From assembly GCA_964622325.1 (NCBI GenBank), contig CAZUOJ010000010.1, positions 1 to 64,000 on the forward strand: a stretch of 64,000 bases of DNA. Reading direction: 5' to 3'. The stretch comes from JAJFUB01 sp964622325 (GTDB lineage Bacteria; Armatimonadota; Zipacnadia; Zipacnadales; UBA11051). Both the position numbers and the translations under genes were made by a program. This document shows positions 60,101-64,000 of this stretch, piece after piece; positions within the stretch are counted from its first letter, which is position 1, and the number at the start of each line of letters is the position of its first letter. Below the pieces are notes generated by a model. The model was not told where the DNA came from. It searched no databases and saw only the letters and a program-made list of their open reading frames with translations.

Positions 60101-60887
60101 TCCGCCAGGCGAACATGAAATCGTCTGGCGTGCCCGCCGCCCCAGGCTTCCCGCCGCGCCAGCTGATGCCGTAAGGCTTAGATATTATCCCATGCCTGTG
60201 GGCACAAAAGCTTTTCATTATTGGTGGGGCGAATGGGAGGCGCCGGCGGCAGGACATTTCACAATTGAACTCGGAAATGCTGCTTCCGTAAAAAGCCTCC
60301 TTATGGACAATCAGCCTGTAGATTTATCAGGAGCAGGACGATTGTGGCTGAAGGCGGGCCTCCACACAATGCTTGCGCAAGGGGCCCAGGATTATCCCAT
60401 CATCAGGCTGAAAAAGCTGGATATCCCGACAAGCCAGACAACGCTTTTGCCAAAGGATTATCAGCCAAGCCCCAGGGCAATAGTCGTGGAAGCCGAGCAT
60501 GTGGCCGCTGAGGGCGCCATAAAGGGCAAAATTATGGAAAAAGTGGGCGCCAGCGGCAAACTGGCGCACTGCGTGTGGGATACAGATGGCCAATGGGCAT
60601 TATGGCGCTTTACAATTCCCCAAACAGGCCCTTATCGGCTGCTCATTCGGGGCTGCAGCGAACAGGAAGATATTGTGCGCTTGCTGGAAATAGATCCTGA
60701 ACAGGGAAAAGCCCTGTGTACAATTCGGCTGGGCAACACAGGCGGCTGGGCGCGTACGACAGATGATTGGCGCTATTTTGCTGTGCCGATAATTTTTTCG
60801 CTGGCCGCGGGCGAGCATATGTTACGCCTGGAGCGTCTGGCTGGCTCTATGAATCTGGATTGTTTTGTTCTCGAGCCTGTGCCTTAA
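57108..60887 (+). CDS. Giant heparinase II/III-like polysaccharide lyase, secreted
   Basis: 1259 aa from the ATG at 57108, with AGAGG nine bases upstream; a GTG three codons earlier sits inside that site. Signal peptide MWRFLWAAALISLCAGTSA. Modules: a CBM-like sandwich (about 24-185); a DUF4962/Fn3-like N-domain (about 190-275); an alpha/alpha toroid (about 290-610; FGREYNNHAWLCALALGES); a heparinase II/III sandwich (about 625-830; WAGHQHEDQNAF, LAIDSGYYDWYGSEHF, RAHNAILVNG); more beta domains; and a CBM35-like end (about 1126-1259; VVEAEHVAAEG). The family eliminates uronic-acid-containing polysaccharides such as heparin or alginate. The His and Tyr residues of the catalytic area are present, but the exact pair cannot be assigned. 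An L-asparaginase gene follows after 114 bp. Confidence 0.86.
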   Translation: MWRFLWAAALISLCAGTSADVKIFYDFEQGRDTKLYPALSVSSDVQMEIVPGGADGTGHCVKITNKTPQRYCALTIKLNCQMEKNLAISFDHREMIEEGKQALYFGILFFAPDNSQWFGSDIFSSQWRHVDISPAELTSPNQATLTLNTSLSHINLYGRADNETPAVMTVWLDNIRIHTDPQPPKMSERVRISYSAAPFFHWARNLGMAQLQYSSDPSFPPERTTRVTTARNWHVPEKLLPPGEYYWCVRYETPLRSGYTSIEKIIIPQEAHRFLGAPISWEKLRQRPYPRLIPAQLCTNEKERQNLIARAETLYQQGVPDDPPAYAPGHPEWPTWIEWYGKVHGGITSRTGVRLQQMAELYVQTKEARVRNWLKEMALKAASWDPLGGSSLRGGDIGFHHLLRGLNWSYDALHEELTPAEREKLRGMIIRRAELFWDYMNPFRFGREYNNHAWLCALALGESGLLLYGEYDAAQDWAQFAYDLYCSLFLCGLGYQGDNNEGIAYWGYGLGFIIQYADMMKHVCQIDLFQHPWLYQTGRFPLYTCPLGAWAVSFADTGMPNHGVRGPAMTRQVKELALRTKDPYALWYAGGTAEEAGFAPKPPLDLPQSIHYRFIGWGLFNTNLLNGLEGVTVAMRSGPFWAGHQHEDQNAFVIHAYGEKLAIDSGYYDWYGSEHFTKYSTLTRAHNAILVNGRDQNSRREGCDGAILKWFDSPGFGYMIGDASDPDMYEGQLKKWERHILFIKPDFVLVHDVLAAAAGPAQYDWLLHAVAPIETSAREQSFALTSGQARLYGQFLQPQDIRMKAVEGFPVEPVDGYSTRPVPPERYVKEWTLWATPAQKRQREDFLTAMHIQKLSEEPRAQASFSALPAQNAWGLRIKTQTETTEALFRKRDSAGLLESAGLTTDGNVAALTRTGPRLVRALCIQGKLLKNGRRDILQASEPVDFAWTANEIGDFVTIHAQKPARLVLRLSFKGEPDVAKAPHAKIHYGKERWEVNVPPGEHEIVWRARRPRLPAAPADAVRLRYYPMPVGTKAFHYWWGEWEAPAAGHFTIELGNAASVKSLLMDNQPVDLSGAGRLWLKAGLHTMLAQGAQDYPIIRLKKLDIPTSQTTLLPKDYQPSPRAIVVEAEHVAAEGAIKGKIMEKVGASGKLAHCVWDTDGQWALWRFTIPQTGPYRLLIRGCSEQEDIVRLLEIDPEQGKALCTIRLGNTGGWARTTDDWRYFAVPIIFSLAAGEHMLRLERLAGSMNLDCFVLEPVP

Positions 60888-61001
60888 TCATCCAAAATGC
60901 CTGAGCCAAAGCTAAATAATAGCGCAGGAATAGCATAGACAATGCCGAATAGTTGCGTATCTGAATATTTATAGGCATATTTAGCCTGAAGGAGAACACA
61001 C

Positions 61002-62045
61002 ATGGCTTCTCATCTTTTCGCGGCGGAAGCGCCCGATTTTGCTGTTTTAGCTTATGTGACACGAAGCGATCGTGTGGAAAGCTTTCATGTAGGCGATGCT
61101 GTTATTGCCGATGCCGCAGGAAAAATCTTGTTCGCTGCCGGCAATCCCGAACGCCGCGCGTATTTCCGTTCCTCTCAAAAGCCTTTGCAGGCGCTGGCCG
61201 TTGTGCAATCGGGCGCGGCAGAACAATTCCAGCTTACACAGACGGAATTAGCCATTTGTTGTGCTTCCCACAGCGGCTCTCGTATGCATGTGCTCACAGT
61301 GCAAGGCATTCTGGAAAAGCTGGGGCTGGACGAAAACGCTCTCCAATGCGGGATTCATGAGCCCAGCGATCCGGAAGAACGAGCACGGCTGATTCGCGAG
61401 CGGCAGGAGCCTTCGCCGCTACATAATAATTGTTCGGGAAAGCACGCCGGGATGCTGGCCACAGCCCTGGCGCTGGGAGCTTCTATTCATAATTATTTGG
61501 ACGCCGCACATCCCGTCCAACAGCTCATCCGACGGAACATGGCTTTTTTGACAGACATTCCGGAAAGCGAACAAGGCCTAGGGATAGATGGCTGTGGGGC
61601 GCCTGTGATGGCGGCGCCGCTGCGGGCGATGGCGCTGGCTTATGCACGTTTAGCCAATCCGGAAGATTTGCCAGCTGATTTGTCCGAAGCAGCGCGTCGG
61701 ATTGTCGCCGCGATGGCTATTGCGCCCGATATGATTGCGGCGCCTGGCGCTTTTAACAGTGAACTCTTGACGGCAGGCGAAGGACGCCTTGTGGCCAAAG
61801 GAGGCGCGGAAGGCCTGATGCTTATTGGCCTGCAAGATCCGCGCCGCCTGGGGATTGCTGTTAAAGTGGCGGACGGCTCCAGCCGGGCTATTCCTCCTGT
61901 CACTATTTCCGCAATAGAAAAAGTGGGCGGCTTGTCCGCCGGCGCACGCGCGCGTTTGGCAGCTTTCAGCCAGCCTCCTGTAACGAATTGTCATGGCAAT
62001 GTTGTCGGGCATATCATTGCGGCCTTACAGCTCAATGAGGCATAA
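61002..62045 (+). CDS. Class 3 (Rhizobium etli type) L-asparaginase
   Basis: 347 aa of the asparaginase II family (PF06089), unrelated to E. coli AnsA/AnsB. The proposed catalytic SSQKP (near 57) is present with its Ser and Lys. HNNCSGKHAGML (near 141) carries the Cys and Lys, and GIDGCGAPVMAAP (near 196) the second Cys, of the zinc site seen in the R. etli enzymes. CCASHSGSRMH is also typical. It hydrolyses asparagine to aspartate and ammonia in the cytoplasm. AAGGAGAACACAC precedes the ATG. With aspA at 37023 this gives asparagine to fumarate, though the genes are 23 kb apart. The Gfo/Idh/MocA-like gene starts 4 bp after its stop. Confidence 0.93.
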   Translation: MASHLFAAEAPDFAVLAYVTRSDRVESFHVGDAVIADAAGKILFAAGNPERRAYFRSSQKPLQALAVVQSGAAEQFQLTQTELAICCASHSGSRMHVLTVQGILEKLGLDENALQCGIHEPSDPEERARLIRERQEPSPLHNNCSGKHAGMLATALALGASIHNYLDAAHPVQQLIRRNMAFLTDIPESEQGLGIDGCGAPVMAAPLRAMALAYARLANPEDLPADLSEAARRIVAAMAIAPDMIAAPGAFNSELLTAGEGRLVAKGGAEGLMLIGLQDPRRLGIAVKVADGSSRAIPPVTISAIEKVGGLSAGARARLAAFSQPPVTNCHGNVVGHIIAALQLNEA

Positions 62046-62049
62046 AAAG

Positions 62050-63042
62050 ATGAAAGAGCAAATCGTTCTGGGGATTATTGGAACACAGCCAAGCCTCTGG
62101 CGTTATCTCGCGGGCTGTGTCCATAGCGGATTTGTGCGCAAGGCTATGCTTGTGGCCTCCGATGAGCAGGAAGCCGCACGTGTTCAAAAACGCTTTGGCT
62201 TAATACGGAAAATTTATGGGGATGTGGCTTCCCTGTGGGCTGAAACGGACGTGGAGGCTGTGCTCATTGGCGGCCCGCTTGAAGAGCGTTTTCCTGTGGC
62301 CAAGCAGGCTTTGCTGGCGGGCAAAGATGTGATTCTGATGGCGCCGCCCGCACAATCTGTAGCGCAATGGGATGAATTATCCGCTCTGGCCCGAAAACAG
62401 GACTGTCAGTTGCTGTGTGCTCTGGATCGGCTGCATATTCCGGCGCATCAACAATGGGAAAAAATGCGCCACGATAAAGATTGGACGGCGCCGCAGCTGG
62501 CGATAGGCCTGCTGGCTGTGCCCTGCCAGGAGGACGAAACTTTAAATAAAATGCTGCTTGCCGAAGCGGCATTTCATGCTGTGTGGGGATTACAACATCT
62601 TGTGGCGCCAGCTCAAGCTGTATGGGGAGCTGTGGATATCGCCTCAGCCCAGGGAGCGTTGTTGAAACTACAAGACAAAGTCGCAGCCCAATTGAGCATT
62701 GTGGGAGAAAAATTTCTGCCGCACGCCTGGGGAGAATTTCGCGTATTTTATGAAAAAGGATTCGTGCTTTTGCGAGACAATCCAGAAGATGAGATGCCTT
62801 TAATTGTGGGCAGCGGCGCCGAAGCCTATCCAGTGCGCGTTAAAACGCCGCCAGATGTCTATGAATACGCCGCCCAACATCATATGGAGCATCTGCTCCG
62901 TTGTCTTTTGCAAAAGAAGACAGATGAAGCAATTGTGAGGCACACGCGCACGACATTGGCGACATGGGAAGCAATGCAGCAAGCTTTCAGTGCTTCTGGG
63001 CCTATTATTATCGTTCCTGCAGCTTCCGCCGCAATTGATTGA
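62050..63042 (+). CDS. Degenerate Gfo/Idh/MocA-like protein
   Basis: 330 aa from the ATG at 62050, the first Met beyond the asparaginase stop; longer starts overlap that gene. The fold is recognisable (IVLGIIGTQPSLWRYLAGCV; VEAVLIGGPLEERFPVAKQA; LLAGKDVILMAPPA). The nucleotide-binding Gly pattern reads GTQPS and the EKP motif is replaced by MAPPA, so NAD-dependent oxidoreductase activity is doubtful. It could be a binding or regulatory relative. It is tightly linked to the asparaginase gene (4 bp), so it is presumably co-translated. Its last 35 bp overlap the end of the convergent gene at 63008. Confidence is good for the fold, low for function. Confidence 0.8.
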   Translation: MKEQIVLGIIGTQPSLWRYLAGCVHSGFVRKAMLVASDEQEAARVQKRFGLIRKIYGDVASLWAETDVEAVLIGGPLEERFPVAKQALLAGKDVILMAPPAQSVAQWDELSALARKQDCQLLCALDRLHIPAHQQWEKMRHDKDWTAPQLAIGLLAVPCQEDETLNKMLLAEAAFHAVWGLQHLVAPAQAVWGAVDIASAQGALLKLQDKVAAQLSIVGEKFLPHAWGEFRVFYEKGFVLLRDNPEDEMPLIVGSGAEAYPVRVKTPPDVYEYAAQHHMEHLLRCLLQKKTDEAIVRHTRTTLATWEAMQQAFSASGPIIIVPAASAAID

Positions 63043-63661
63043 TTGTTTGTTCATCCCATTTGTACAGGGGCAGCGCCTCTACTTTAACTTTATAGCCGAG
63101 CTTTTTTTCCACACGCTGCATTATGTTTTCTGCCACAGCGCGTCCCCGATCCGGATATTGATACAAGGCGCGGGCGTAGGCTGTATAATCCTCCACGCTG
63201 ATGCCGTGCCGCTTCAACGCCTTCTCCATATATGCCATCACATTAAGCGTCCAATCTTGATCCTGTTTCAAGCCCACAGCCGCGATAACGATTTCCGCCG
63301 AAATCTGTGCAAAGAGCTCATCATTAAGCGGGCTGCCAGGGACAAGCTCTGGCAGAGGAGCGGCTTTTTGGGGCGCACGCTTTTCTTCTGGCGTTGCAGG
63401 AGAAGACGCTTTTTGCGGCAAAGAAGCGGCAGAGGACGCTGTCGGAGCTGGCGCAGGGGCTTCTGAAGCGCCCACAGGCACAGGAGCGATTTCTTTTGCT
63501 GCAGGCTGCGAAGAAATCCTCCATTGGGCTAGCAAAAGCCCGCCCGCTATCAGCGTCACACAGGCGAATGCCAGCCCATAAACAAGCCTTTTTCGTGAAA
63601 GCTGAGAGGCAAAAGGAGGCTTCTCTTCTTTATCGGATAGCGTCAGATTTGTTTTTGCCAT
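63008..63661 (-). CDS. Membrane-anchored protein of unknown function
   Basis: 217 aa. A short cytoplasmic head (1-24) precedes one membrane segment (about 26-46; RLVYGLAFACVTLIAGGLLL). A Pro/Ala/Ser-rich, probably disordered linker (about 50-105) follows, and a helical C-terminal domain (about 108-217; SPLNDELFAQISAEIVIAAV; LKRHGISVEDYTAYARALYQ; YKVKVEALPLYKWDEQTINQL). I do not recognise the C-terminal domain. The layout suits a periplasmic or surface domain tethered to the inner membrane. The 3' end overlaps the convergent Gfo/Idh/MocA-like gene by 35 bp. It lies 52 bp downstream of the partial gene at the window edge, on the same strand, so the two are likely an operon. Confidence 0.72.
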   Translation of the reverse strand: MAKTNLTLSDKEEKPPFASQLSRKRLVYGLAFACVTLIAGGLLLAQWRISSQPAAKEIAPVPVGASEAPAPAPTASSAASLPQKASSPATPEEKRAPQKAAPLPELVPGSPLNDELFAQISAEIVIAAVGLKQDQDWTLNVMAYMEKALKRHGISVEDYTAYARALYQYPDRGRAVAENIMQRVEKKLGYKVKVEALPLYKWDEQTINQLRRKLQER

Positions 63662-63713
63662 ATTTAGGGGAACGCAGAAAAAATTAAGACAATTTATTCT
63701 GGAGTCGTAACAT

Positions 63714-64000
63714 TTACATCCAGCGTTGTAATTTCTCCTTGTGTAAGGCGGCGCTCAGATTGGCCACAATCTGGCGCGCCCAATCTTCAGGAGAGGCTCC
63801 ACTTTTAACGGCGGCCTCAGACGCTATGCTCAGCCATTCCTGTTGTCCCAGGAAAATACGGGGCGGGGCGTCTTTTTTTATTTCGACTCGAATTTGATAC
63901 GCTTCCAGGCCCTCTGCCAAGGCCGTCCGCAATTGTTCGGCGAGGCTTTCCAGCCATTGTTTAGGCGTTTGGCCTTCCGGAGCATATTCCGTTTGAATAA
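63714..64000 (-). CDS. Protein of unknown function, 5' end beyond window
   Basis: Only the last 94 codons are seen; the frame stays open to the window edge, reading IQTEYAPEGQTPKQWLESL from its visible start. It is an alpha/beta sequence with many charged residues (VEIKKDAPPRIFLGQQEWLS; VKSGASPEDWARQIVANLS). I do not recognise the family. The gene ends 52 bp before the membrane-anchored protein on the same strand, and both contain small helical C-terminal parts, so they may work together (inference). Confidence 0.6.
   Translation of the reverse strand, partial: IQTEYAPEGQTPKQWLESLAEQLRTALAEGLEAYQIRVEIKKDAPPRIFLGQQEWLSIASEAAVKSGASPEDWARQIVANLSAALHKEKLQRWM

Overview
This 64 kb window looks like one contig of a metagenome-assembled genome from an uncultured, probably anaerobic, heterotrophic bacterium that degrades complex glycans. 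It contains an internal run of 100 Ns. Shine-Dalgarno sites (AGGAGG type) and N-terminal signal peptides are common. The protein families (DUF4838, GH123-like DUF4091, DUF6785, DUF4432, DUF1844, DUF3786, a TM1266-type hydrogenase regulator) are, from general knowledge, seen together in Lentisphaerota/Planctomycetota-like, Armatimonadota, Sumerlaeota or Hydrogenedentota-type genomes. The window holds no rRNA or other phylogenetic marker, so I cannot choose among these. No tRNA, IS element, prophage or CRISPR array was recognised.

Layout. 1-4844 (minus): two secreted DUF4838 proteins, the first cut by the window edge. 4845-5812: an intergenic repeat cluster with an assembly gap. 5813-12152 (plus): a Gfo/Idh/MocA-type protein, a uroporphyrinogen-decarboxylase-family protein and a very large GH42-like protein. 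12544-20966: two divergent GH123-like (DUF4091) proteins and a polytopic DUF6785 membrane protein. 21120-25242 (minus): a nitrilase-family amidohydrolase, queC and a cytoplasmic DUF4838 protein. 25487-30042: an SSS-family symporter, queD, a secreted LamG/amidotransferase-like protein and a DUF4432 aldose-epimerase-like protein. 30267-31807: gcvH and a lipM/lplA-like gene. 31912-39175: another secreted DUF4838 protein, then a housekeeping island (DUF1844, rtcA, a TM1266-like regulator, aspA, DUF3786). 39462-54369 (minus): three giant secreted glycosidase-like proteins and a second DUF6785 membrane protein. 54504-64000: a cupin, a secreted metallophosphoesterase, a small unknown ORF, a giant heparinase II/III-like protein, a class 3 L-asparaginase, a degenerate Gfo/Idh/MocA protein and two proteins of unknown function, the last cut by the window edge.

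How it may work together (inference). Large exported multi-domain proteins would attack a complex glycan outside the cytoplasm. The SSS symporter and perhaps the two DUF6785 proteins would move products across the inner membrane. The DUF4432, Gfo/Idh/MocA and UroD-family proteins would act on sugars or sugar derivatives in the cytoplasm. There is no SusC/SusD pair, no ABC sugar importer and no recognisable transcription factor for sugars, so the locus does not resemble a Bacteroidetes PUL. The best candidate for an undescribed system is the repeated association of giant glycosidase-like proteins with DUF4838 and DUF6785 proteins. The anaerobic and cofactor genes (TM1266-like, DUF3786, gcvH/lipM, aspA) point to a fermentative, amino-acid-using lifestyle.
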